Shown here piece by piece: positions 1 through 8,961 of a stretch of 64,000 nucleotides of DNA. A program made the translations under genes and the position numbers. This DNA comes from Lasiosphaeris hirsuta. Taxonomy: Eukaryota > Ascomycota > Sordariomycetes > Sordariales > Lasiosphaeriaceae. The notes under the pieces were generated by a model. It worked only from the letters and a program-made list of their open reading frames with translations. It was not told the origin of the DNA and made no database searches. The stretch spans positions 2,542,001-2,606,000 of the forward strand of contig JAUKUA010000007.1 of the NCBI GenBank assembly GCA_030549175.1, in the 5' to 3' direction. How positions within the stretch are numbered: the first letter of the stretch is position 1; the number at the start of each line of letters is the position of its first letter.

Positions 1-79
1 CTGTTTCCACAGTTCCGATTCAATGTTGCTTAGAACACTCGTGCCCAGAGAGGTGTGGGGTGTCCATGATTTGCCCAGC

Positions 80-1928
80 ATGAGGTCTACACAAGCCGCC
101 ACCGCCGCTTTGTTTTCCTTACTCCTCTCTCCCCTACCGACCGCTGTTGCTCAAAGCCAAAAGAACCCCGAAAACGCAGTCCAAAATCTCACCTCGAGCA
201 TTCCAGAATGCGGCGTGGACTGCATCTTACAGTTCAGCCCCGGTGTCAACTCTTCGTGCACCGGGAACGGCACCGACACGACATGTCTTTGTGGGCACGG
301 CATCCGCTACTACACTGATGTCTTGAACTGCGTCCAGGCACGCTGCACCATAGAGGAGTCAATAGGTCAGTCCAGCTCAGCACACTACTCGTCATTTGGC
401 GGGTAACTGACAGCGGCAGAGACTGCCCGAGGAGCATGGGAGGCGTGTGGGAGACCGCAGCGCTCTCGCAAGGCTGACCTGCTTGCAGCCCTTTCAATTG
501 AGATACCCGCCTTGCTTTGCGTCTTTTTGAGGTTATTTTCTCGCTGGTGGACTGTACCTCGGTTTGAGGTAGACGACTATATCATGATGCTTGTCGCAGT
601 AAGTGTTGATCACCCCTGCCTGTATCGATCCCAGGGTCTGACTGTCTTTCTCTGTACAAGCTCCTCTACATCATCTTTGAAAGCTTGGGAGGTATAGGTA
701 TGTGCATTACCAGGATAGTAGGGAGTCACGGGCGAGGGCTAATGGGACACAGCTGCGCAAGTTGCCTTTGGTGTCGACATATGGACCGTTGACGGTGCCA
801 GCCTGACCCTTTCTCTGAAAGTGAGTGCCCAGTGTTCAACATATACCAAAAGAGATATGTTTCGAGATAAAGACTAACGGAAGACGCGTGTAGCTCTTCT
901 ACATCGGCGAAACCCTCTATCTCGCTATCCTCACGCTCACCAAACTCTCGATTCTTTGGTTTTACTTGCGCATCTTCCCGAACGCTATGTTCCGCTTCAC
1001 TGCATACGCCGTCATGGCCTGGGTGAGCCTTTCAGGTGCTATCTTTGTCTTTCTTCAGATTTTCCAGTGCGTACCAATTCCATTTATCTGGGAAGGATGG
1101 AAGAAGGGGGACTTTGGGCCGTACAGCTGTCTCGACATCAACGCATTGGGGTTCACATCGGCGGCATCCAGCATCGCCCAAGATATTGTCATCATCATAA
1201 TGCCATTGCCACTTCTGACCAAGCTCAACGTCTCAAGGAGGTCCAAGTTTGGCATCATATTGATGTTCTCGCTTGGCATATTCGTCACCATCACCAGCTG
1301 CGTCAGGCTATGGACGCTCTACACCTTTGGGGATTCGGTCAACCCGACCTGGGAATACACCAATGCTCTGATATGGACCGGGTTAGAGGTGGCCGTAAGT
1401 ATCATCGTCACCAGCTTACCGGCTATCCGTGTCCTGATTAGTCGATGCTTCCCTGGCATGTTCGGTTCATTATCTGGAAGCCGCCGCCGAAGAGGCTACA
1501 GCTCAAACAGTTCGTTTGGGAACGATACTTATGTCGCATCTTGGTATAGCACGCCGCCGGCGCTGAAGAGGATTTCGGAAATTAGCCGCATCTCATCGAT
1601 CGTGGTAGGGGAGATAAGCGGTAGCAGCACCAACGAGAATGCCGGGGGAGAGGAAAGTCAGATTGAGCTGCGCGGCAAAATAACGGGGTTCACCGATGAG
1701 CGCCATTGTTGCCCTCCCAACTTTCCAAGCGAGCATGTGGGTGCATTGGCGTCAAGGAGAGCCATCTCACCTTTGCCAAATACTGGAGATGTACCGCCAA
1801 GTGGGAGAAGCACCATGAGCCTACCGCAGCAGCGGTCGCAAATATCGGAATGTACACGCCCCGAGAGGATGGCGTCGGCGACGACGACGGCTGATGCGGC
1901 CGAGTTGACTAGTGCCGAGAGGTGTTGA
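80..1928 (+). CDS. CFEM-domain Pth11-like seven-transmembrane receptor
   Basis: Inferred exons are 80-365, 414-598, 661-697, 753-820 and 894-1928, giving 536 aa. The start at 80 is preferred over the upstream in-frame ATG at 23 because it opens directly on a signal peptide (MRSTQAATAALFSLLLS...). A CFEM domain follows, with eight cysteines (ECGVDC, SSC, TTCLC, LNC, ARC and EACG); the last lies in exon 2. A rhodopsin-like membrane region of the Pth11/SAT4 type comes next, with hydrophobic segments around FYIGETLYLAILTLTKLSIL, AVMAWVSLSGAIFVFLQIF, DIVIIIMPLPLL, FGIILMFSLGIFVTITSC and VAVSIIVTSLPAIRVLI. The hydrophilic Ser/Arg-rich cytoplasmic tail is about 150 residues. In this family CFEM receptors sense surface or host cues and act through G-protein/cAMP signalling; that role here is inference. 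The exon 4 acceptor could also be after 761, still in frame. GTGAGC at 1024 and GTAAGT at 1397 lie inside conserved coding sequence and are read as exon. Confidence 0.85.
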
Positions 1929-2366
1929 AAGTCCAGTCTCCTGATGCGGCTTTCTTTTGTTCGATACCAAGATCACGGCGTTTCGGGTTCCCCTTTTGAT
2001 GGGTTGGACATGGAATCTACCTACCACAAGACTGTTGTGGCAAGATCCTCTGATGTTAGGTAGTAATGTTTATTGCATAATTAATACCAACCTCAACAAT
2101 AAGACATCTTCCCTTCCCCGTGTACTGCTGCGTCGGCAGGTACCACACACGTCTAGGCACCTAGGGTCCCGCCTTGTGGATGGGTGGCCCATGCCTGTCA
2201 TGCCAAGCCATGGGCACCCCCACGGGACGGCCGATCCCGTGGCCCAAGTCAATTTCAACGTCGTTGCATCACAACAACCCCCCCCCAACCTTTCCCCAAC
2301 TACTACCCATCAACAACACCACGAGAACAGCACACACCCTCCGCTTGACGCCCCTCGGAGAGCAGC
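1929..2366. other. Intergenic stretch between receptor and DUF2470 genes
   Basis: This 438-bp spacer lies between two genes on the same strand. It becomes C-rich just before the downstream start (runs of C near 2280, then CA-rich sequence with the ATG at 2367), which suits a fungal 5' leader. I see no ORF, repeat or RNA gene in it. Confidence 0.6.
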
Positions 2367-3107
2367 ATGGCCGACCCAACATCCATCCCCGCGACTGCCA
2401 AGGCGCGCACAATCGCCCACATGAACAAGGACCACACAACGGACCTGGCCCACATCCTCGAGCACTTCAACGGCGTCTCCCACTTCGCCGCGGCCGCCAA
2501 CACCCGTATGGTCGACATCGACCTGGCCTCCATCACGGTCGTCACGGGCTCCGAGCCCAACCTCGCCACGCACGTCGTGCCGTTCGACCCGCCCATGGCG
2601 AAGTGGGACGACCGGAGGCAGCGGCTGATCGACATGACCATGGCCGCTCGGGCCGCCCTGGGCGTGTTGACCTCCGAGGGCGAGGGGGAGCATGGCGCGG
2701 GGCACGGCGGCGCAGGAGGCCACGGAAAGGTCGTGGTCGGGGGGTTTTACCGGCCCCGCGGGGCCGATTGGATTAGCTTTGCGGGCGTGTCGCTGTATTG
2801 GGTGTGTCTGGCGGCGGTGCAGACTGGTGTGGCGGCCGAGGGGACGGGGCTCGGCGCGTGGTTGGACTGGGGGTTCCCGTATGGGGCGTATGGGTTCAGG
2901 TGGATCGTGGAGGCGATCTTGGTGCCCGTGCTGGCGATTCACCTCGGGGAGATGTTTTGGTTGGACAGGACGCGGTTGAGTCGCTATGGGGTTGCGAGGG
3001 GGTCGGCGGCGTGGTTTCTGTGGCTGGGGAGTGTCTTTCTGGAAGGGGTGCCGGCGTTTACCAGGTTTGATGGTGTGGTCAGGGGGTTGGAGGGGAAGGA
3101 GAAGTAA
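2367..3107 (+). CDS. DUF2470 domain protein with C-terminal membrane segments
   Basis: Single-exon gene of 246 aa. Residues about 8-100 fit the DUF2470 family (ARTIAHMNKDHTTDLAHILEH, then MVDIDLASITV and THVVPFDPPM followed by DDRRQRLIDM). This is the small domain found at the C-terminus of HugZ-like haem-utilisation proteins and alone in fungi. A Gly/His-rich linker follows (about residues 107-125). The C-terminal half has three hydrophobic stretches: WISFAGVSLYWVCLAAVQ, RWIVEAILVPVLAIHLGEMF and WFLWLGSVFLEGVPAF. The overall plan is therefore a cytosolic DUF2470 head plus a membrane tail. Haem handling is only a family-level suggestion. The start codon has a good context (agcATGgcc), and upstream in-frame sequence is C-rich and non-coding. 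Codons are strongly GC-biased. The gene converges on the Zn2Cys6 gene. Confidence 0.8.
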   Translation: MADPTSIPATAKARTIAHMNKDHTTDLAHILEHFNGVSHFAAAANTRMVDIDLASITVVTGSEPNLATHVVPFDPPMAKWDDRRQRLIDMTMAARAALGVLTSEGEGEHGAGHGGAGGHGKVVVGGFYRPRGADWISFAGVSLYWVCLAAVQTGVAAEGTGLGAWLDWGFPYGAYGFRWIVEAILVPVLAIHLGEMFWLDRTRLSRYGVARGSAAWFLWLGSVFLEGVPAFTRFDGVVRGLEGKEK

Positions 3108-3198
3108 GGTGATGGTGGTGAATTGTCTTGATTATTCTACCATGGAGTCGGCTGCCCGAACCCAAATAGGTACCGTAATGGCTTGTGTGAGCTGGAAG

Positions 3199-3535
3199 TC
3201 CGGTATCCATTCATCCCCCCATAGTAACTCCAATTCCAAGGGCATCTCTAAACCAAACCCGGGTGTCCGTCCCACTCATCCATTCAATGCAAATTCCTAA
3301 CAGGAAGCCGCACATCTCTCCATCCGTAATCCCCAAACCGGGTATTCATTCCACCCACGCCGATGCTCAGCGTACAGGAAGCCATCATGATATATCCCTC
3401 CATCCCTTAACTCCAAAGCCGGGTATTTATCCCACCCATGCCAATGCCAATGCCTACGTATACAGGTCGTATGACTCTTCATTACATGATCCATAACCGG
3501 GTATCAATCCTATTCCGCCCCATGCAAATGCTCCT
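3199..3535 (+). repeat. Degenerate ~60-80 bp minisatellite, about five copies
   Basis: The core CCGGGTATYCATCCCACCCA recurs in diverged form near 3200, 3258, 3338, 3419 and 3497. The two best copies (starting 3301 and 3376) both open with CAGGAAGCC, run through TCTCCATCC and AA(C/T)CCCAAA-type sequence into CCGGGTATT, and close with CCACCCA(C/T)GCC. Spacing is about 60 bp for the first pair and about 80 bp thereafter. The copies are clearly related but imperfect, which suggests an old tandem array. Confidence 0.7.
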
Positions 3536-3730
3536 GATGCCGAAGATTCCAATGCCGATGCCCCTGCCGATGCTGATGCTAATGTCTAAGCCAAATCTTC
3601 TGCTCCTGCTGATGCCAATGCTCCTTCTGATGCCAAAAGTAAACCAATCCTTCTCAAACCCCCCCAAGATCGCTCCACCGATGCTGATGTCCCATGATGC
3701 CAACCCAAACCGAAAGCCGAATATCCTCCC
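3524..3730 (+). repeat. ATGCC/ATGCT hexamer-like low-complexity repeat
   Basis: Short units of the form (C/G)(C/A)GATGC or CCAATGC recur many times: GATGCCGAAGATTCCAATGCC, then GATGCCCCTGCCGATGCTGATGC and similar up to about 3700. Periodicity is mainly 6 and 3 bp. It directly follows the longer minisatellite and may have grown from the CCAATGCC units at its 3' end. Confidence 0.65.
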
Positions 3731-3847
3731 ACCCCATCGTGACTGCATTGCCGAAAGTGTGTCCCATGATGACGCTAACCCAGCGGGGTTGTCGTTGCGG
3801 CCATGCCCATGCCATGCCCATCCTGCTTGCTGTAGCTGGTGACGAAG

Positions 3848-5386
3848 CTACGAGAAGGAGTCGGCATTGAACTCGTGCTGCCAAAGCTCCTCGCTATGGT
3901 TTTTATTGCCGAGATCCCCTACCTGCTGCCAATCCAACTCGCCGCCCTCCAAGTAAAGCGGAACACTGCCTTGGAAGTAGGGGCCGCTGTTGTCGAGTGA
4001 AAGGTTGACGGGCATGGCAGGGGTGGCAGGGGTGGCAGGGGTGGCAGGGGCGGCAGGGGTGGCGGCGGCGGCGGCGACATCCCAATGCTCTTGGACCACG
4101 GGGGGTTGGGCCGTGTTGGAGCTGCCATCCAAGTGGGCGAACTGCATCCAATATTCCTCGCCAGACGAGCCGTCGTCGAAGTCACCCGCCGGCTGGCCGC
4201 TGGCGGAGACAGGATAGCCGGCGGGATGAGCGTTGCCGCCGAAGTTGGGTGCCAGCTGGTTGCTGCTGGCGGGGTCGGCATAGCCGACGGAACCCAAGTT
4301 GAACGGCCCCGGCTGTCCGTAGGCGGGAGGAACATACCACCCGGTGAGGTTGGGTGCCGGCTCCTCGTTGGCGGGAGGAAAATAGCCGACGAGGTTGATT
4401 GGCGGCTGTGCGCGGGTGAGGGCAGCATGCTCGACGAGGTTGGGTGCCGGCCCCTCGTTGGCAGGGTCGACATGTCCGACCATGTTCGGCAGCTGAAGAC
4501 CGAGGTCGGGGACATTGCTGCCGTTCTGCTGAGGATTGACTTGGTTCGTGGCGGATTGTAGGAGGAAGATGTCGCTGAAATCCTCGAGCTCTCCAGCCAT
4601 GCCGAGTGGATTGGCTGGCTGCTGCTGAGGGAGCTGTTGGGTTTCGGGGGCCGATGCTTGCTGGGGGGACGGGGATCGACTGGCAATGTCTAGGCCCGCG
4701 CCTTCCATCAGTGAGGCCCTGTACCTATCGATGGCTGCCATCTGGGCGTCACTCAGCTGACTTCCCTTCCCGCTGCCGGCGGCACGGACCAGCGAGGTAA
4801 ACTCCTCCCAGACACCAGATTGCCCCACCCTCGGGAGGGCCTGGGTGAGGCACCAGTGGAGATCCTGAACGAATCTCCAGGCGCTGGCCCCGAAAGCCTC
4901 CTCGCGGTTGCGGAGATCCTTCAGCTTGGAGGGTAGCGCCTCATTCTGGCCCAGATCTGGGATTTGGATCTGGGGATCCGTGTGCATGGCCAGCGCGCTG
5001 GTGGCCCGGATGGTGTCGGTGGCGCTCTCTACTTTGCCCATGCTCAGCATGCCGACGACGATCCTCGCGCTGTCGGCGCCCGGGGCCCCGGGGCTCACGG
5101 ACAGGAACTGGAAGATCTGTGTGTAGATGCCACAGATCCTTTCCAGTTCGGCGTGCTTGGCCGCGAGGGCTCTCCGCCTGGTCTCGTTGGAACGCCCATC
5201 GATCCCAGAGACCGTGCACGCCAGGCCTCTCTTGACGCACTTCTGGCATGGCACTCCGCCCTCGCACTTCAATTTGGACTTTTGGCAAGGGGCGCAGGCC
5301 TTGCCTCCCCTTTGCACCTGTCTCTTTGCTGGGCGCTTTTCATTAGCGCCATACGCCTCCGGCCTGTTTCTCTTCCGAGAAGGCAT
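3848..5386 (-). CDS. Zn(II)2Cys6 transcription factor
   Basis: Single-exon gene of 512 aa. Residues 31-57 form a canonical binuclear zinc cluster with cysteines at 31, 34, 41, 47, 50 and 57 (CAPCQKSKLKC then CQKC and C), preceded by a basic stretch (KRPAKRQVQRGGK). Residues about 65-90 look helical and may form the linker or dimer helix. The middle (about 90-240) is conserved-looking without a recognisable fungal_trans domain. The C-terminal half is low complexity: Gln/Pro stretches, about five degenerate copies of a VGxxxPAxxxPAPNL unit (roughly 295-400), and a short Ala/Pro/Thr repeat. The start at 5386 is chosen because it begins MPSRKRNRP just before the cluster. The longer frame up to 5638 translates upstream DNA repeats as HTP-rich sequence. 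The target pathway is unknown. Family members are nuclear DNA-binding regulators. Confidence 0.85.
   Translation of the reverse strand: MPSRKRNRPEAYGANEKRPAKRQVQRGGKACAPCQKSKLKCEGGVPCQKCVKRGLACTVSGIDGRSNETRRRALAAKHAELERICGIYTQIFQFLSVSPGAPGADSARIVVGMLSMGKVESATDTIRATSALAMHTDPQIQIPDLGQNEALPSKLKDLRNREEAFGASAWRFVQDLHWCLTQALPRVGQSGVWEEFTSLVRAAGSGKGSQLSDAQMAAIDRYRASLMEGAGLDIASRSPSPQQASAPETQQLPQQQPANPLGMAGELEDFSDIFLLQSATNQVNPQQNGSNVPDLGLQLPNMVGHVDPANEGPAPNLVEHAALTRAQPPINLVGYFPPANEEPAPNLTGWYVPPAYGQPGPFNLGSVGYADPASSNQLAPNFGGNAHPAGYPVSASGQPAGDFDDGSSGEEYWMQFAHLDGSSNTAQPPVVQEHWDVAAAAATPAAPATPATPATPAMPVNLSLDNSGPYFQGSVPLYLEGGELDWQQVGDLGNKNHSEELWQHEFNADSFS
4016..4065 (-). repeat. 9-bp minisatellite inside the Zn2Cys6 gene
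   Basis: Five tandem copies of GGCAGGGGT (plus strand) follow one another and pass into GGC triplets. On the coding strand they encode Pro-Ala-Thr repeats (APATPATPATPAMP). Being a multiple of three, copy-number change would alter protein length without breaking frame. Confidence 0.8.
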
Positions 5387-5765
5387 TGCAAGGAGAGTGT
5401 GATGGAGTGTGGTGGAGGGCGTGTGTGAAGAGAGTGTGATGAAGGGCGTGTGCCTGATGGGAGGCGTGTGCTTGATGGAGGCTGTGTTCTTGATGGGGGC
5501 GTGTGCTCGATGGTGATGTGTACTTGATGGTGTAGGGAGTCCCTGATGGTGTTGGGCGTATGGGTGTGTGCCTTTTGAAATAGGTGCCTCTAGAGAGTGG
5601 TGTAGAGGCGTGTAGGTGTGGGAGAAACACGTACGCAAGATGGTGCAAGGCGTGTTCCGCTGAAAAAGCAGTTGGTACCCCTAGTGGTGTGTGCAGAGGC
5701 GTATTGCTGTGGGAGAAATGCGTACCAAGCTTGCAGGGCAGGCGTTTATCGTCCTCTGAAAGGGT
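5387..5765. repeat. Degenerate GGCGTGTG-type tandem repeats and a 91-bp duplication in the leader
   Basis: From about 5400 to 5560 the motif GGCGTGTG(C/T)-TGATGG recurs every ~20-24 bp in diverged copies. Immediately beyond, 5583-5673 and 5674-5765 are diverged copies of one ~91-bp unit. Both start GGT-CC-CTAG, then carry GAGGCGT, TGTGGGAGAAA, GCGTAC/CGTACGC, and end in CTGAAA. The array sits directly upstream of the Zn2Cys6 start codon, so it occupies its promoter or 5' leader. Confidence 0.7.
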
Positions 5766-7601
5766 GTCCGAATGTCCAACCCAGCACTATGGTGACGAGG
5801 CCAAGTGGTGTATGATAACTTGAATAGAAGATGTGTTTGGTGATGGCCAAGGATGTGCCTAGCACAGGAAGGACTCGGTCTCCAGATCAGTGTGTCGAGT
5901 AATAAGAGTCTCAGAAACGAGTGGTACGGGTGGGGGCCGAGGGGGCACCTTTTGTAAGAAATTTTCACAGCGAAATAAGCGTTGAAGTCCCGGTCTCTAG
6001 GGAAAAGCCACAGCAGAGATGAATCCGAGCGGGCGTGAGAGACTCGAACATCTGGTACAGAACTTACACATCGGCCGCCGCGCTGCAAGATTTGGACAAT
6101 CCCAGTCAGGGATTGGTGGATAATAGCCTCCAGCCTGGGACAAGCAACATGGATCCTTATGGGAAACTCACCCACGGAAAGCTAGGTCACGAAGTACGCC
6201 AACTCTGTCTGCGAGTGACACATCCCGAAGGCATATGACAGCCAGCACAAGCGGCTGGTCCGGCCGGTAATCAGCTGCAGTCAACAGCTGGGGACCTGGC
6301 AAGATTTCCCAAGAGCGGCTGTCTGCTTGAACTCGAATTCTATTGGTTCCCGTGTAAGTCAAAACTGAATCGGACTCTGGCTCTGCCCTCGGTTGTGCGT
6401 CCCGGTCTACTGTTGTGGCTTTGGCAGGGGTGGCCCACGTGAGATCTACCAGAATTTCAAGGAGACAGAGACGATTAGATTTACACCGAGTGTGGCTTCC
6501 ATCGATGGTCTTGGGCTTTCTGACGTCATAAGAAGGAAAGAAAAGGATGAGGCTTCCCCAATCCCCTGTCCCAAGGGTGGACCTGAAAAATTACCCCCCC
6601 CCTCCCCCCCCCCCCCCGTGAGAAATATATTTTTTAGATGACCGGGAATTCCGGTCAAGGGCAGAATCAGAACTCCCCACGAAGAGGAGATGGATGAGAA
6701 ACTTGGAAAAATTCAAAGGTTGGCACTTTGAGGTAGCCAATGACAGCGCACATTCCCAAGAATCGGCAGGATGCCATATTCATTGATATTGACCAAATAC
6801 CTAGGTACCTTGATTTACAATTGGCAATATCGAACCGCCCAACCTCACCTATATGTATGTACCTAGTAGTCTCCCGAGGAGAGAAGACAAGCACACACAG
6901 AATAGTAATTGAAATACTAGCTTGCGTTGACGAGTGCCTACGATTGGGGGCTCAGGGATAGCCCATGGTATGCTCATTGTTTAGTGGCGTATTTACGGTA
7001 TAGATCTTCAAAGTATATGTTCAAACAGTAAAGTTGGATGAATCAGTACTACCTCTAGAAAAGCTAGTAAGGCTTGTGGGTGCAAGACCCAGGGTTAGGG
7101 TTACACTAAACTCCTGCGCCCTTGAGGTGCCTTTCCCGCGTTCAATCGCTTTGTTGGAAGTAGAAAGTGCTTCTAGGACAACTCGAGTTGCCGGACAATC
7201 AGCAGGACGGAGTTGGTTGGAGTTAGGTCCAGCTCGCAAGGCAACGCACCTAACCTTAGGTATACATATATTGAAGACCTCAACTACACGGAAATAAAGT
7301 AGGTAGGTTCATATGGACAGGGTCTTTGAAGGTTCCACAGTAATAACGGTCCCTGAATGGACCCTCAATTCCCACCTCGGTTGACTCACCGTCCGCAAAA
7401 GCAAAACCCTTACCCACCCGCTCTTGCCACTGGCTGCCCCAGGCGGCCCACTGTAATCTGTGCACTAGTGAAGTCCGTAATCCAGCCCACATTCCGGCCT
7501 GCCTCCACACAGGCCACTCGACACCATCATCAGCACTTGCCCTGGATCCTCACACCCTTGCCGGAAAAACCGCCGTGAAAAATAACGGGCCAGAGACAAA
7601 G
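5766..7601. other. Intergenic region, divergent promoters of Zn2Cys6 and TYW2 genes
   Basis: About 1.8 kb between divergent genes. A C-rich run (two C tracts) lies near 6593-6617. The stretch 6720-7050 is more AT-rich than its flanks. A telomere-like GGGTTAGGGTTA lies at 7092-7103. The ORF of about 164 codons on the minus strand (5681-6175) has no protein-like composition. I see no RNA gene. Confidence 0.55.
7091..7104 (+). promoter_or_regulatory. Interstitial telomere-like motif (two TTAGGG-type units)
   Basis: AGGGTTAGGGTTAC lies about 500 bp upstream of the TYW2 start. Telobox proteins such as Tbf1 bind TTAGGG-type sites at promoters in several fungi. Use as a regulatory site here is inference. 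Confidence 0.35.
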
Positions 7602-8852
7602 ATGCCAAGTCGCCGCCCCCCGCGAAAGCGACAAAACCCCATCTCAGCAGCCGTCTCGTCATGGCTGCAGCACGTCGAGCCCTCTCTGATGGACTCCGGC
7701 AGCAACGCAGAGCTGGTCGAGAAAGCGCCCAAGCGGTGGGTCGTCTACGAGCCCATGGTGCTCCTGCCAAGCGGCAGCTTCACCTCGGCCCCCTGGCCCG
7801 CCCTCCTCAGCTCCCTCGACACCCCCCAACAAGCTCTACTGTGGGAGGGCATCCTGCAGGCAATCTCGGCCGCCTCAGGCAAGGGCCCGGGCCTGACTCA
7901 CCTTGCTGTCAACGAGGGCATCCCGCTGCAGCAGGTTGCGGATCCACAGGAACAGCAACAAACCATGGCCACGCCAATAGAGAACCTACTGCGCAGCCCT
8001 AGTGGGCTGAGGATGCTCCGTGGAAACTTTGGCTCGGCCGGGTTCCAGGCCTTGACGCCATCGCCAACTGACTTTTCCGCCGCCTTCTGGGTTTCGACTA
8101 GGCAAAACGGTGTTGCACAGACCTGGGCGCCTCGGTGGACAATGTTCAGCAGAGGCAACGTCAAGGAGAAGGCGAGGTTGCTGGGCTTTCACGTGGAGCC
8201 GCAGGGCAAGAGTCTCACACATCGCCTCCGCTCAAGGGACGAACTCGGGGACAAGTGGGCTGTTGACCTGTATGCTGGCATTGGCTACTTTGTCTTTTCA
8301 TATGCTAGGCTTGGGCTCCGCGTGCTCTGTTGGGAGCTGAATCCCTGGAGCGTTGAGGGTCTGCGGAGAGGTGCTGAGCTCAACAAGTGGTCAGTCAGAG
8401 TCATTCAAGGTGATGAGCTCAGCATACCAACGGCCGAGCTTATGGCGGGCCTCGATGAGCAGATTGTTGTGTTCCTGGAAGATAACACGGAGGCTGAGAA
8501 GAGAGTCGCCGAGCTTCGTGCATCGGGATCGACGCTTGATGTATTGCACGTCAACTGCGGCTTCCTGCCCACAAGCCTGCCAACATGGCGGCCGGCCTGG
8601 GCGATACAAACCCAAGGGCAAGCAGGGCAAGATGGATGGCTCCATTTACACCAAAATGTTGGCGTTGCCGATATCGAGCATCGCCGTAAAGAGATTCGGG
8701 GAGTTTTTGACCAACTGGACAGGACTCCCGAAAGCGGACACAGCAGTAGAAGAGCCGACGTGGAACACGTTGAGCTGGTCAAAACCTTTGCCCCGGATGT
8801 ATGGCACTGTGTCTTTGATGTACACATTACAGACTCTAAGTGTCTGCAATGA
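7602..8852 (+). CDS. TRM12/TYW2: tRNA wybutosine-synthesising protein 2 (aminocarboxypropyltransferase)
   Basis: Intronless, 416 aa from the ATG at 7602 (MPSRRPPRKRQNP). An in-frame ATG 27 bp upstream is possible. The C-terminal half is a class I SAM-binding fold. Motif I is DLYAGIGYFVFSYARLG at about residues 222-238, followed by VLCWELNPWSVEGLRRGAELN, the acidic-loop and nucleotide-contact region of the Trm5/TYW2 group. The preceding segment (SRGNVKEKARLL) matches the family's GN..EK.R pattern just before the catalytic domain. In yeast and human this enzyme transfers the 3-amino-3-carboxypropyl group of S-adenosylmethionine to C7 of 4-demethylwyosine at position 37 of tRNA-Phe, in the cytosol. 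Length is close to that of family members. The gene converges on the EF-hand gene, with 109 bp between stops. Confidence 0.82.
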   Translation: MPSRRPPRKRQNPISAAVSSWLQHVEPSLMDSGSNAELVEKAPKRWVVYEPMVLLPSGSFTSAPWPALLSSLDTPQQALLWEGILQAISAASGKGPGLTHLAVNEGIPLQQVADPQEQQQTMATPIENLLRSPSGLRMLRGNFGSAGFQALTPSPTDFSAAFWVSTRQNGVAQTWAPRWTMFSRGNVKEKARLLGFHVEPQGKSLTHRLRSRDELGDKWAVDLYAGIGYFVFSYARLGLRVLCWELNPWSVEGLRRGAELNKWSVRVIQGDELSIPTAELMAGLDEQIVVFLEDNTEAEKRVAELRASGSTLDVLHVNCGFLPTSLPTWRPAWAIQTQGQAGQDGWLHLHQNVGVADIEHRRKEIRGVFDQLDRTPESGHSSRRADVEHVELVKTFAPDVWHCVFDVHITDSKCLQ

Positions 8853-8961
8853 GGGTCGTCTTACATAGCATAGCGTTGTCGCATTATCATTATTACATAT
8901 ACTTACCTGGCTTTGCCCTTCGTATCGTGGCACTTCCCCTTTCCCAACATTTGAAACCTGT

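Larger units (their letters stand above)
3108..3847. other. Convergent spacer made largely of degenerate tandem repeats
   Basis: This 740-bp region separates the 3' ends of the DUF2470 and Zn2Cys6 genes. It is mostly two kinds of degenerate repeat, annotated separately. An ORF of about 134 codons across the second half simply reflects the ATGCC/ATGCT periodicity and has no protein character. Confidence 0.6.

Noticed and set aside
1024..1100. Possible intron starting GTGAGC in the CFEM receptor
   Set aside because: Splicing would remove a conserved transmembrane segment (VFLQIFQCVP).
2310..2942. 210-codon frame on the minus strand
   Set aside because: Antisense shadow of the GC-rich DUF2470 gene; no protein features.
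5387..5638. N-terminal extension of the Zn2Cys6 protein (start at 5638)
   Set aside because: It translates the degenerate upstream DNA repeats as His-Thr-Pro repeats. The internal ATG at 5386 begins a normal basic region just before the zinc cluster.
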